From assembly GCF_014701195.1 (NCBI RefSeq), contig NZ_AP018712.1, forward strand, positions 824,501 to 888,500: a DNA stretch of 64,000 nt. Reading direction: 5' to 3'. This document shows, in pieces, positions 16,700 through 29,089 of the stretch (positions are counted from its first letter, which is position 1; each line of letters starts with the position of its first letter). The notes beneath the pieces were generated by a model. It saw only the letters and a list, made by a program, of their open reading frames with translations. It ran no database searches and was not told where the DNA came from. This DNA comes from Tepiditoga spiralis (GTDB lineage: Bacteria; Thermotogota; Thermotogae; Petrotogales; Petrotogaceae). A program made the position numbers and the translations under genes.

Positions 16700-19318
16700 T
16701 TGTTCTATGATATTATTAAATTAATAGAAAACAAAAAATATAATAATGCTTTATTAGAAATAGAAAAAATAAACAATAATAAATGGGAAAAATATAATTT
16801 GAAAGGTTTAATTTATTTTTATCTAAATGAATTTGAAAAATCAAAAGAAGAATTTGAAAAAGGATTAAAAATAGATCCAATAAATCCAGATTTATTATAT
16901 AATTATTCACACGTATTAATTTCATTAGAAAAAGAATTAGAAGCATGGAAATATTTAATGAGAATAAAAGAAAAAGATTGGTCCATATATGATATTTTAG
17001 GAGATATTGAATTTAAAAACAGATCAAAAACATCTGCAATAAAATTTTATAATAAAGCATATGAATTAAATAAAAAAAATGAAATGGCAAAAAAATTATT
17101 AGAACAAAGAAAAAAAATTAAAAAAAATATAAAAGTATCTTTTTTTTGTTCACCAGGTTTAGAAACATTCGTAAAACCAATAGCCCGAGAAATGGCGTAT
17201 GAATACAATGTAAATTTAATAATTAGTAATAATCCAGAAGAGATTAAAAAGGAAATAAAACGATCTGATATTATATGGCTAGAATGGGGAAATGAAGTTG
17301 CAAATTTTGTAACTAATAATGTTGATTTAAAAGATAAAAAAGTTATTTGTAGAATACATGGTTATGAAGTATTCACTGATATCCCAAAACAGATTAAATG
17401 GGATGTTATTGATCATGTGTTTTTTGTTGCAGAGCATAAAAAAGATTTGTTTTTTAAAAGATTTGGAAATATTATTAATCCTAAAAAGATTAGTATATTA
17501 AGAAACGGTATAGATTTAAATAAATTTCCTTATTTCCCCAAAAAAACACCAGGAAAAAATCTTGTTATAATAGGAAATATTAATTATAGAAAGGGTTTTG
17601 AAATATTATTAATGGCATTTAAAGAATTAATAAAAAAAGATGACAGTTATAAACTATATGTACGGGGTAATTTTCAAGATTTACGATATAAAATGGCTAT
17701 TGAAACAATGATAAAGGAAATGAGTTTAGAAAAACATATTACTTTTGTTCCTCGTATTGAAGATCTTGGAGAATGGTTAAAAAATATGGATTTTATTTTA
17801 TCTACTTCTATAGAAGAATCTTTTCATTCTACCGTCGGTGAAGCAATGGCTATTGGCTTAAAACCCATTATACACGCATGGAAAGAAAGCAGAAAAATAT
17901 GGCCAGAAGAAAATATTTTCAATGATATTGATGGATTTTTAAATTTAATTTTAAATGCTGATTATAACTCCGAACAATATAGAAAATTTATAGAAGATAA
18001 TTATACTTTTGAAAAACAAATATCTCAAATAGAAAAAACATTTGAAAAATTAGAAAAAGATATAAAAAAAGATACTTATACTTTTGAAGAAAAAAAAATA
18101 TTGAGATTTACTTTTTCAAATTCTTCAGAAAAAAAATATATATGGTATGTCATGAATGAATTTGAAAAATTTCAATATGGTGGTGGAGAAAGAGTTATTG
18201 CTTCATTTTCGAGAGAAGCAAAGAAATATGGATATAAAATTATACTTATCTCAAATAATTATTCAAAAAAATCACTTGATATTATGAAAGATATAAATTT
18301 TAAAGGAGAAATATTAATTATAAATACACCTCTTTCGGAATATCCAGAAGACATTGAAAAAATTATGGATTTTGAAAAAGAATTAAAAAACATTAAAAAT
18401 ATATTCCCACCTGAACTCGTAATAGGACATCCTGTAACAACAAGTTTATGGCTTGAAAAAACAAAGAATAAATTAAATTTAAATATAAAGCATTATTTAA
18501 CAACAATAGTAAATTTCTTTATTGGTAATCCTAATAAAAATATTAAATTTTATAAAGAAAATACTAATAACATTTTATTTATTGATGCTTTAACAAAAGA
18601 ATATTTAGAATTAAAATTGGGAATAAAAAATTATAAACCTGATAGTCATTATCATTATGTTGGTGTTCCTTATTTTAGTATTAACAAATTAAAAAATATT
18701 TCTTTGAATAACAATTTTGACGATAAAATTAGAATTATAACCTACCCAAGACTTGTTTATACAAAATCATTTCTTTTAAATGCTGTAGAAGATATGGCTA
18801 AATTAATAAATAACGGATATGAATTTTATGTAAATATTGTTGGAAAAGGTGGGTTTAGTAATATTATGAGAGAAATAATAAAATTTCATAGAGTAGAGAA
18901 ATTCATAAAAATAATACCCATGGAAAAAATTGATTTTAGATTTGTTTCTATTCATGATTTAGCTATTAATACAGGAGTTTCTGCAATTGAAACATCATAT
19001 CTTGGAATTCCAACAATACACGCAGATACAACTTTATGGTTTAATTTTATAAATGGTTATACAGGATATGTAAATCCTAGGGGAATATTAGGAAAAGATT
19101 TCAAATTGAAAGACCCCACTTTTGACTTTTATAAGTATAATACATATTTTGACATTATTAAGAATATACTTGATAAAGAAAATCCAAAAAGATATCTTAG
19201 AAATGTTAGTAAAGATGTAAGAAAAAATACAATAAAAGATCTCGATTTTTATGATGAAAAACAGGTATTTAAAAATATATTAAAAAAATCAAATTTATTG
19301 AAAGGAGAATTGCTATGA
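16700..19318 (+). CDS. Large TPR protein with two glycosyltransferase modules
   Basis: About 872 residues from the TTG at 16700, which is 9 bases after AAGGAG; in-frame TTG at 16691 touches the ribosome-binding site and ATG at 16622 lies in the terminator/promoter. Residues of roughly 10-110 look like TPR helices (LKGLIYFYLNEFEKSKEEFE). Next is a GT4-like domain with NYRKGFEILLMAF and the conserved nucleotide-sugar block STSIEESFHSTVGEAMAIG. A second glycosyltransferase-like region begins at YGGGERVIASFSREA and ends with DLAINTGVSAIETSYLGIPT. It probably adds two sugars to a shared acceptor; TPRs may bind a protein or lipid carrier. It is the first gene of the 16.7-36.1 kb cluster and overlaps rfbF (ATGA). 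The acceptor is unknown. Confidence 0.75.
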   Translation: MFYDIIKLIENKKYNNALLEIEKINNNKWEKYNLKGLIYFYLNEFEKSKEEFEKGLKIDPINPDLLYNYSHVLISLEKELEAWKYLMRIKEKDWSIYDILGDIEFKNRSKTSAIKFYNKAYELNKKNEMAKKLLEQRKKIKKNIKVSFFCSPGLETFVKPIAREMAYEYNVNLIISNNPEEIKKEIKRSDIIWLEWGNEVANFVTNNVDLKDKKVICRIHGYEVFTDIPKQIKWDVIDHVFFVAEHKKDLFFKRFGNIINPKKISILRNGIDLNKFPYFPKKTPGKNLVIIGNINYRKGFEILLMAFKELIKKDDSYKLYVRGNFQDLRYKMAIETMIKEMSLEKHITFVPRIEDLGEWLKNMDFILSTSIEESFHSTVGEAMAIGLKPIIHAWKESRKIWPEENIFNDIDGFLNLILNADYNSEQYRKFIEDNYTFEKQISQIEKTFEKLEKDIKKDTYTFEEKKILRFTFSNSSEKKYIWYVMNEFEKFQYGGGERVIASFSREAKKYGYKIILISNNYSKKSLDIMKDINFKGEILIINTPLSEYPEDIEKIMDFEKELKNIKNIFPPELVIGHPVTTSLWLEKTKNKLNLNIKHYLTTIVNFFIGNPNKNIKFYKENTNNILFIDALTKEYLELKLGIKNYKPDSHYHYVGVPYFSINKLKNISLNNNFDDKIRIITYPRLVYTKSFLLNAVEDMAKLINNGYEFYVNIVGKGGFSNIMREIIKFHRVEKFIKIIPMEKIDFRFVSIHDLAINTGVSAIETSYLGIPTIHADTTLWFNFINGYTGYVNPRGILGKDFKLKDPTFDFYKYNTYFDIIKNILDKENPKRYLRNVSKDVRKNTIKDLDFYDEKQVFKNILKKSNLLKGELL

Positions 19319-20085
19319 AAGTAGTTATTCTTGCAGGAGGTTATGGTACTCGTTTGGAAGAAGAAACCACAAGAATTCCAAAACCAATGATTCAAATTGG
19401 AAGAAAACCTATATTATGGCATATTATGAAAATTTATTCTTATTATGGGTATAATGATTTTATAATCTGTCTTGGTTACAAAGGTTACATAATTAAAGAA
19501 TATTTTATAAACTATCATAAACATATGAGTGACATGACCATTGATCTTTCTTCTGGAAATATAGAAATACATAATTCCTATACTGAAAATTGGAAGGTTA
19601 CACTTGTAGACACAGGACTTAATACAATGACAGGAGGAAGAATTAAAAAAGTAAAAAAATATATTGGCAATGAAACATTCATGCTTACATATGGTGATGG
19701 AGTTGGTGATGTAAATATTAAAAAACTGGTAGAATTTCATCGCAGCCACGGAAGATTAGCTACAATAACAGTTACTCAACCTATAGGTAGATTTGGTGTT
19801 TTAGATATAGATAATAATAATGTAGTAAATTCATTTATAGAAAAACCCAAAAGTGATAAATCAAAGATAAATGCGGGCTTTTTTGTTCTTGAACCAGAAG
19901 TTATTGATTATATAGACGATAAACATACTGCATGGGAAAATGGTCCTCTCGAAAAATTAGCCAGAGAAAAGAATCTAAAGGCTTATCAACATAATGGTTT
20001 CTGGAAACCAATGGATACATTAAGAGATAAACATGAACTGGAAAATTTATGGAATTTAAAAAAAGCTCCATGGAAAATATGGTAA
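19315..20085 (+). CDS. rfbF: Glucose-1-phosphate cytidylyltransferase
   Basis: 256 residues, ATG overlapping the previous stop. The nucleotidyltransferase signature is MKVVILAGGYGTRLEEETTR, followed by PKPMIQIGRKPILWHIMKIY; the metal-binding YGDGVGDVNI and AGFFVLEPEVIDYIDD blocks match RfbF/DdhA. It makes CDP-glucose from CTP and glucose 1-phosphate, the first step of CDP-deoxysugar synthesis. The next enzymes of the route (rfbG, rfbH) are 13-15 kb downstream on the same strand. Length is normal for the family (about 257). Confidence 0.95.
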   Translation: MKVVILAGGYGTRLEEETTRIPKPMIQIGRKPILWHIMKIYSYYGYNDFIICLGYKGYIIKEYFINYHKHMSDMTIDLSSGNIEIHNSYTENWKVTLVDTGLNTMTGGRIKKVKKYIGNETFMLTYGDGVGDVNIKKLVEFHRSHGRLATITVTQPIGRFGVLDIDNNNVVNSFIEKPKSDKSKINAGFFVLEPEVIDYIDDKHTAWENGPLEKLAREKNLKAYQHNGFWKPMDTLRDKHELENLWNLKKAPWKIW

Positions 20086-20097
20086 GGAGGCTATAAT

Positions 20098-21615
20098 ATG
20101 CTTTTTGAAAAACCATTATTTGTTTTTGAAATGGCAAATAATCATCAAGGTAGTGTTGAACATGGTAAAAGAATAATTCATAAAATTAAGAAAGTAATTA
20201 AAGAGTTTGAAGATGTTTTTAATTTTGCATTTAAATTTCAATACAGAGATTTGGATACATTTATCCATCCAGATCACAAGGAGGATTTTTCTTATAAATA
20301 TATAAAAAGATTTGCTGAAACACGACTTTCAGAAGAAGATTTCCTTGAATTGAAAAAAACAGTTGAAGAAAATGGATTTATATCCATGTGCACACCTTTT
20401 GATGAAAAATCCGTTGAAAGAGTTATATCACATAATTATGATATTATAAAAATAGCCAGCGCTTCATTTACGGATTGGCCATTATTGGAAAAAATTACCC
20501 AATATGATAAACCGGTAATTGCATCTACCGCAGGATCCTCATTAAATGATATTAGAAACGTTGTTTACTTTTTTAAACATAGAAATAAAGAATTAAGTAT
20601 TATGCATTGTGTTGCTTCATATCCAACCCCTAAAGAAAAACTAGAATTAAACCAAATTGATTTATTAAAGAAAGAATTTTCTGATATAACAATAGGTTTT
20701 TCAACTCATGAAGATCCTAATAATTTTGATGCCATAAAGATGACTATTGCTAAAGGTGCTTGGATATTTGAAAAACATGTTGGTGTAGAAACAGAAAATA
20801 TAAAATTAAATGCGTATTCTGCTAAACCAGAACAGATTTATAAATGGCTGCTTTCAGCCAAAGATGCATTTATTATGAATGGAATAATAGGGAAAAGATA
20901 TGAATTCCCAAAAGCAGAACTTGAATCGTTGCATAATTTAAAAAGAGGAATTTATGCAATAAGGGACATTAAAAAAGGAGAAAATATCACCTTAAATGAT
21001 GTGTTTTTTTCAATCCCGCGTCAAGAACAACAATATTCAGCAAATGATATGTCAAAATACAAAAACTTTATTGCAATTGAAAACATAAAGAAAAATGATC
21101 CTATAGAAAAAAATAACGTAGAAATAAAGGACTTATATCCTGAGATAAAGAACTATGTAAAATCTATATTAGATATTGTAAAAAAGAGCAATGTTGTAAT
21201 ACCAGAAAATAGTTTATGTGAACTTTCACATCATTATGGATTAGATAAATTTAATGAATATGGTGCAACTATAATCGAAATAATAAACAGAGAATATTGT
21301 AAAAAAATAATAATATTATTGCCTGGTCAAAAACACCCAACACATTATCATAAACAAAAAGAAGAAACGTTCAATGTATTATATGGAGATTTCACAATTA
21401 AAATTGATGATAAAGAAAAAACTTATAAACCTGGTGATGTTATCGTTGTAAAAAGAAATAAAAAACATTCATTTTATAGCAAAAAAGGTGCAGTTATTGA
21501 AGAAATCTCAACTACTCATTATAAAGACGATTCTTATTATGATGACGAAAAAGTTCAAAGTAACAAGCATAGAAAAACAAAAATATATTTAACAGAAGAT
21601 ATATTATCATATTAA
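20098..21615 (+). CDS. NeuB-family sialic acid synthase-like protein with SAF and cupin domains
   Basis: 505 residues; AAGGAGG precedes the ATG. Residues of about 1-265 form a NeuB TIM barrel (FVFEMANNHQGSVEHGKRII; FKFQYRD; TIGFSTHEDP; IFEKHVGVE). Residues of about 280-345 form the antifreeze-like SAF domain (LKRGIYAIRDIKKGENITLND). The C-terminal part, about 395-480, is a cupin (LPGQKHPTHYHKQKEETF; YKPGDVIVV). NeuB enzymes condense phosphoenolpyruvate with an amino or neutral hexose to a nonulosonic acid. The cupin extension is unusual for classical NeuB and may isomerise or bind the sugar. No cytidylyltransferase of the NeuA type is visible in the window, so the final product is open. Confidence 0.85.
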   Translation: MLFEKPLFVFEMANNHQGSVEHGKRIIHKIKKVIKEFEDVFNFAFKFQYRDLDTFIHPDHKEDFSYKYIKRFAETRLSEEDFLELKKTVEENGFISMCTPFDEKSVERVISHNYDIIKIASASFTDWPLLEKITQYDKPVIASTAGSSLNDIRNVVYFFKHRNKELSIMHCVASYPTPKEKLELNQIDLLKKEFSDITIGFSTHEDPNNFDAIKMTIAKGAWIFEKHVGVETENIKLNAYSAKPEQIYKWLLSAKDAFIMNGIIGKRYEFPKAELESLHNLKRGIYAIRDIKKGENITLNDVFFSIPRQEQQYSANDMSKYKNFIAIENIKKNDPIEKNNVEIKDLYPEIKNYVKSILDIVKKSNVVIPENSLCELSHHYGLDKFNEYGATIIEIINREYCKKIIILLPGQKHPTHYHKQKEETFNVLYGDFTIKIDDKEKTYKPGDVIVVKRNKKHSFYSKKGAVIEEISTTHYKDDSYYDDEKVQSNKHRKTKIYLTEDILSY

Positions 21616-21625
21616 AGGTGATCTA

Positions 21626-25194
<3,569 letters not shown>

Positions 25195-25741
25195 AATGGA
25201 GGAAAATTATGTCAAAACAACATTCAAAAGTTCATGTAAATTATCATATATATACAGTTAAAGATGCAAAAGAAATGTTTAAGAATAGAGATATATACAT
25301 ATGGGGAGCTGGACAAAAAGGAAGAGGCTTTTTAAAAGCTTTACAAAGAAATGGTTTTAATGTTAAAGCTTTTCTCGATAGTTCTCCTTTACTTATTGGA
25401 ACAACCTATGAAAATATTCCAATACTAAATCCAATTGATGTTTTAGAAAATAAAAAATTATTGAATAATGCTTATATTCTTACTGCCAGTGTTGATAAAA
25501 AAAATAAAGAAATGTTTAAAATATGTGAAAGTTATGATTTAAAAAAAGGTCAAGATTTTATAAATATTCAAAAATTCACACCATATTATCCAGTAATAGA
25601 AATTTCTGGAGCATGTAATTTAAAATGTATTAGTTGCCCAAGAGGTGATTCAAGAAATAGGTTTAAAAAAAATGGATTTATGAGCATTGAAAATTATAAA
25701 AAAGTAATAAAAAAATTAATCAAAGAAATGCCATTTTTATA
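25195..25741 (+). repeat. 547-bp exact direct repeat, copy 1
   Basis: Identical by eye to 26613-27159. It begins a few bases before the ribosome-binding site and covers the first about 178 codons of each radical SAM gene. Weaker, mosaic similarity continues to and beyond the stop codons. Confidence 0.88.
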
Positions 25742-26501
25742 CCTTGTTGATTTATATATATGGGGAGATCCATTATTACACTCTGATTTAGATAAAATAA
25801 TAAAAATTAACAATGAATATGGTATTGCCAGTGGTATTTCAACAAATTTAAATTACGGGAAATACCTTGAAAAAGTAATAAAAGCCAAACCACCACAAAT
25901 CAGAATTTCTGTATCAGGTTATGGACCTGAGCACTATGAAATAACTCATACAGGTGGAAAATGGGATGTATTTTATAACAATCTTTTAAAATTGCATGAT
26001 TATATAGAAAAATATAAAACCAATACAATAGTAGAAGTATATTTTCACGTAAATAAAATAAATATTGGAGAATATATAAAAGTAAAAGAATTATGTGATA
26101 ATCTTAATTTTAGACTTAATTCAACCATTTCCATGGTATTTCACGATTATGCATTAGAATATGTTGAAACAGGTAAATTACCTGAAAATGCTAAAAAAGG
26201 TACAGAATTAATGCTTGTGTCCCTCGATGAAATGTTGGAAGATGCAAAACGAGAAAAAGAGAAAGATTGTCTTTTAAAAAGAATTGTTCCAGTAATAAAT
26301 TGGGATCTTTCTGTAATGCCGTGTTGTAATTATATATATAGAAAATTGGCGGATAACTATCTTGAAATTTCATTTGAAGAAATTATTAAATTAAGAGAAG
26401 AACATCCGCTATGTAAAACATGTCAAAAACATTCTTTACACAGATATTTTAATCCGTTATATTATATAGAATTAGTAGAAAAAAAATTAAAAAATATTTA
26501 A
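25209..26501 (+). CDS. Radical SAM protein with N-terminal Rossmann-like module, tandem copy 1
   Basis: 430 residues, ATG with TGGAGGA upstream. Residues of about 25-110 carry a Rossmann-like module (IYIWGAGQKGRGFLKALQ; VKAFLDSSPLLIGTTYENIP). The 4Fe-4S motif is CNLKCISC in EISGACNLKCISCPRGDS at about residue 137. The C-terminal cysteines (CLLKRIVPVINWDLSVMPCC and CKTCQKHSLHR) suggest an auxiliary cluster of SPASM/twitch type. It has the same 178 N-terminal residues as the gene at 26627, then differs by scattered substitutions (for example WGDPLLHSDL against [10 protein letters not shown]). The substrate is unknown; neighbours suggest a nucleotide sugar or a glycan carrier. Confidence 0.83.
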   Translation: MSKQHSKVHVNYHIYTVKDAKEMFKNRDIYIWGAGQKGRGFLKALQRNGFNVKAFLDSSPLLIGTTYENIPILNPIDVLENKKLLNNAYILTASVDKKNKEMFKICESYDLKKGQDFINIQKFTPYYPVIEISGACNLKCISCPRGDSRNRFKKNGFMSIENYKKVIKKLIKEMPFLYLVDLYIWGDPLLHSDLDKIIKINNEYGIASGISTNLNYGKYLEKVIKAKPPQIRISVSGYGPEHYEITHTGGKWDVFYNNLLKLHDYIEKYKTNTIVEVYFHVNKINIGEYIKVKELCDNLNFRLNSTISMVFHDYALEYVETGKLPENAKKGTELMLVSLDEMLEDAKREKEKDCLLKRIVPVINWDLSVMPCCNYIYRKLADNYLEISFEEIIKLREEHPLCKTCQKHSLHRYFNPLYYIELVEKKLKNI

Positions 26502-26522
26502 AAGTTTTAAAAAGTGAAAAGA

Positions 26523-26600
26523 ATGAATAAATGTCGTATATAGCATTTATAAGGATTTAAATTTTTTGAAGTAATGAAAATAAAGTCTTCATTATAAAAT
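26523..26600 (+). pseudogene. Vestige of the 5' end of a methyltransferase gene
   Basis: Between the two duplicated radical SAM genes, ATG AAT AAA TGT CGT ATA TAG reads M-N-K-C-R-I-stop. It aligns without gaps, including about 35 bases upstream, to the junction at 27900-27960 where the complete methyltransferase begins M-R-K-C-R-I-C. Further stops follow. This indicates that the tandem duplication included the start of the methyltransferase gene, whose upstream copy decayed. The 3' limit is uncertain. Confidence 0.55.
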
Positions 26601-26612
26601 TTATCTTACTAA

Positions 26613-27159
26613 AATGGAGGAAAATTATGTCAAAACAACATTCAAAAGTTCATGTAAATTATCATATATATACAGTTAAAGATGCAAAAGAAATGTTTAA
26701 GAATAGAGATATATACATATGGGGAGCTGGACAAAAAGGAAGAGGCTTTTTAAAAGCTTTACAAAGAAATGGTTTTAATGTTAAAGCTTTTCTCGATAGT
26801 TCTCCTTTACTTATTGGAACAACCTATGAAAATATTCCAATACTAAATCCAATTGATGTTTTAGAAAATAAAAAATTATTGAATAATGCTTATATTCTTA
26901 CTGCCAGTGTTGATAAAAAAAATAAAGAAATGTTTAAAATATGTGAAAGTTATGATTTAAAAAAAGGTCAAGATTTTATAAATATTCAAAAATTCACACC
27001 ATATTATCCAGTAATAGAAATTTCTGGAGCATGTAATTTAAAATGTATTAGTTGCCCAAGAGGTGATTCAAGAAATAGGTTTAAAAAAAATGGATTTATG
27101 AGCATTGAAAATTATAAAAAAGTAATAAAAAAATTAATCAAAGAAATGCCATTTTTATA
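26613..27159 (+). repeat. 547-bp exact direct repeat, copy 2
   Basis: Second copy of 25195-25741; the first mismatch is at 27160 (T against C at 25742). Confidence 0.88.
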
Positions 27160-27949
27160 TCTTGTTGATTTATATATATGGGGAGAGCCTTTATTAAATC
27201 CAGATTTAAGTAAAATAATAAAAATTAATAATGAATATGGGATTGCTAGTGGAATTTCAACAAACTTAAATTACGAAAAACATCTTGAGAAAGTAATAAA
27301 GTCTAAACCTCCACAAATTAGAGTTTCTGTATCAGGTTATGGACCTGAACATTATGAAATAACTCATACAGGTGGAAAATGGGATGTATTTTATAACAAT
27401 CTTTTAAAATTGCATGATTACATAGAAAAATACAAAACCAATACAATAGTAGAAGTATATTTTCACGTAAACAAAGTAAATATTGCTGAATATATAAAAG
27501 TAAAAGAATTATGTGATAATCTCGGTTTTAGAATTAATTTAACTATTTCAAGAGTTTTTCACGATTATGCATTAGAATATGTTGAAACAGGTAAATTACC
27601 TGAAAATGCTAAAAAGGGAGCAGAATTAATGCTTGTATCTCTTGACGAAATGTTAGAAGATGCTAAACGAGAAAAAGAAAAAGATTGTCTTTTGAAAAGA
27701 ATCGTTCCAGTAATAAATTGGGATCTTTCCGTAATGGCATGCTGTGATTATATATACAGAAAATTAGAAGATAATTATCTTGAAACTTCATTTGAAGAAA
27801 TTATCAAATTGAGAGAAGAACATACGTTGTGTAAAACATGTCAAAAATATGCTTTACACAGATATTCTAATCCATTATATTATACAAAGTTTGTAGAGAA
27901 AAAAATTAAAACGTATACAAAACTTTCAAAAGATGAAAATAATGCGTAA
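26627..27949 (+). CDS. Radical SAM protein with N-terminal Rossmann-like module, tandem copy 2
   Basis: 440 residues, with the same ribosome-binding site and first 178 codons as the gene at 25209. The WGAGQKGRGF module, CNLKCISC motif and C-terminal cysteines (WDLSVMACCDYIYRK; CKTCQKYALHR) are all intact, so both copies look functional. The C-terminus is 10 residues longer than copy 1 and runs into the methyltransferase gene (17-base overlap). Divergence confined to the second half suggests either gene conversion of the first half or selection for different substrate-binding regions. Confidence 0.83.
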   Translation: MSKQHSKVHVNYHIYTVKDAKEMFKNRDIYIWGAGQKGRGFLKALQRNGFNVKAFLDSSPLLIGTTYENIPILNPIDVLENKKLLNNAYILTASVDKKNKEMFKICESYDLKKGQDFINIQKFTPYYPVIEISGACNLKCISCPRGDSRNRFKKNGFMSIENYKKVIKKLIKEMPFLYLVDLYIWGEPLLNPDLSKIIKINNEYGIASGISTNLNYEKHLEKVIKSKPPQIRVSVSGYGPEHYEITHTGGKWDVFYNNLLKLHDYIEKYKTNTIVEVYFHVNKVNIAEYIKVKELCDNLGFRINLTISRVFHDYALEYVETGKLPENAKKGAELMLVSLDEMLEDAKREKEKDCLLKRIVPVINWDLSVMACCDYIYRKLEDNYLETSFEEIIKLREEHTLCKTCQKYALHRYSNPLYYTKFVEKKIKTYTKLSKDENNA

Positions 27950-29060
27950 ATGTCGTATTTGCGGAAATGAAACTATAAATTTGTTTAAAATAGAAAATAT
28001 GCCTTCACGATCTCAATTCTTCCCTACAGAAGAAATTATTAATATGGACAAACCAATAACCTTAAATATAGTTCAATGTAGTAAATGCGGGCTTGTTCAA
28101 CTTGATAATGAACCCGTTTCATATTATAAAGAAGTTATTAGAGCTACATCAGTTTCATCAAAAATGAAAAAATTTAGATTACATCAATTAAAAACATTTA
28201 TTGAAAAATACAAATTATACAAAAAAAAAGGTATAGAAATTGGTTGTGGAAATTGTGATTATTTAGATATATTAAATGAATTAGATATTGAAATATATGG
28301 AATAGAATTTTCAGAAAAAAATATAAAAATATGTAAAGAAAAGAATTTAAAAGTTTTTAAGGGTTTTATAGAAAATGAAATTTATAAAATTCCAAAAAAA
28401 CCTTATGACATTTTTTTTATTTTTAATTATCTTGAACACATACCAAATCCTATTATTTTTTTAAAAGGTATATGGAACAATCTTACAGAAAATGGAATAG
28501 GAATAATAGAAGTCCCTAATTTTAATATGATATTAAAAGAAAAAATGTTATCTGAATTTACCATAGATCATCTTTCATATTTTACAAAAAACACATTAGA
28601 GCTTACATTAAAATTAAGTGGATTTGAAATACTTGAAATAAATGAAATTTGGAATGATTATATATTATCTGCTATTGTAAGAAAAAGAAATTTAATTAAT
28701 GTAGAGGATTTTGATAATTTTAAAACTATTTTAAAAAAGAATATTGATGATTTCATAAAAGAAAATAATGATTTTGCAATATGGGGTGCAGGACATCAAG
28801 CATTGGCAATTATTGCTATGACTAATCTAAATAAAAAATGCAAATTTATTATAGATTCTGCATCATTTAAACAAAATAAGTATACACCAGCTACTCATAT
28901 AAAGATTGTTTCACCTGAATATTTAAGAAAACATAATGTTAAGTCGATATTAATTATGGCAGGTAGTTATTCGGATGAAATTGCTCAAATATTAAAAAAA
29001 GAATACCCGGATATTAAAAATTATATATTAAAGCAAAATAAAATTATAAGAAATAACTGA
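27933..29060 (+). CDS. Sugar C-methyltransferase-like SAM enzyme (zinc-binding N-terminus)
   Basis: 375 residues; ATG at 27933 or 27942 (the vestigial copy upstream supports either), neither with a strong ribosome-binding site, so it may rely on coupling to the overlapped radical SAM gene. The N-terminus has cysteine pairs (CRICGNE and CSKCGLVQLDNEP) as in the Methyltransf_13 domain. The SAM fold has GIEIGCGNCDYLDIL and FFIFNYLEHIPNPIIFL, and the C-terminus is a Rossmann-like domain (FAIWGAGHQALAIIAM) as in Methyltransf_14. This three-part layout is that of deoxysugar C-methyltransferases such as TylCIII/NovU, which act on 4-keto sugars. Here the likely donor acceptor pair is SAM and a CDP-4-keto-deoxyhexose, an inference. 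Confidence 0.82.
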   Translation: MKIMRKCRICGNETINLFKIENMPSRSQFFPTEEIINMDKPITLNIVQCSKCGLVQLDNEPVSYYKEVIRATSVSSKMKKFRLHQLKTFIEKYKLYKKKGIEIGCGNCDYLDILNELDIEIYGIEFSEKNIKICKEKNLKVFKGFIENEIYKIPKKPYDIFFIFNYLEHIPNPIIFLKGIWNNLTENGIGIIEVPNFNMILKEKMLSEFTIDHLSYFTKNTLELTLKLSGFEILEINEIWNDYILSAIVRKRNLINVEDFDNFKTILKKNIDDFIKENNDFAIWGAGHQALAIIAMTNLNKKCKFIIDSASFKQNKYTPATHIKIVSPEYLRKHNVKSILIMAGSYSDEIAQILKKEYPDIKNYILKQNKIIRNN

Positions 29061-29089
29061 TTTATTGTTATACACGCGGAGGTGTAAAT

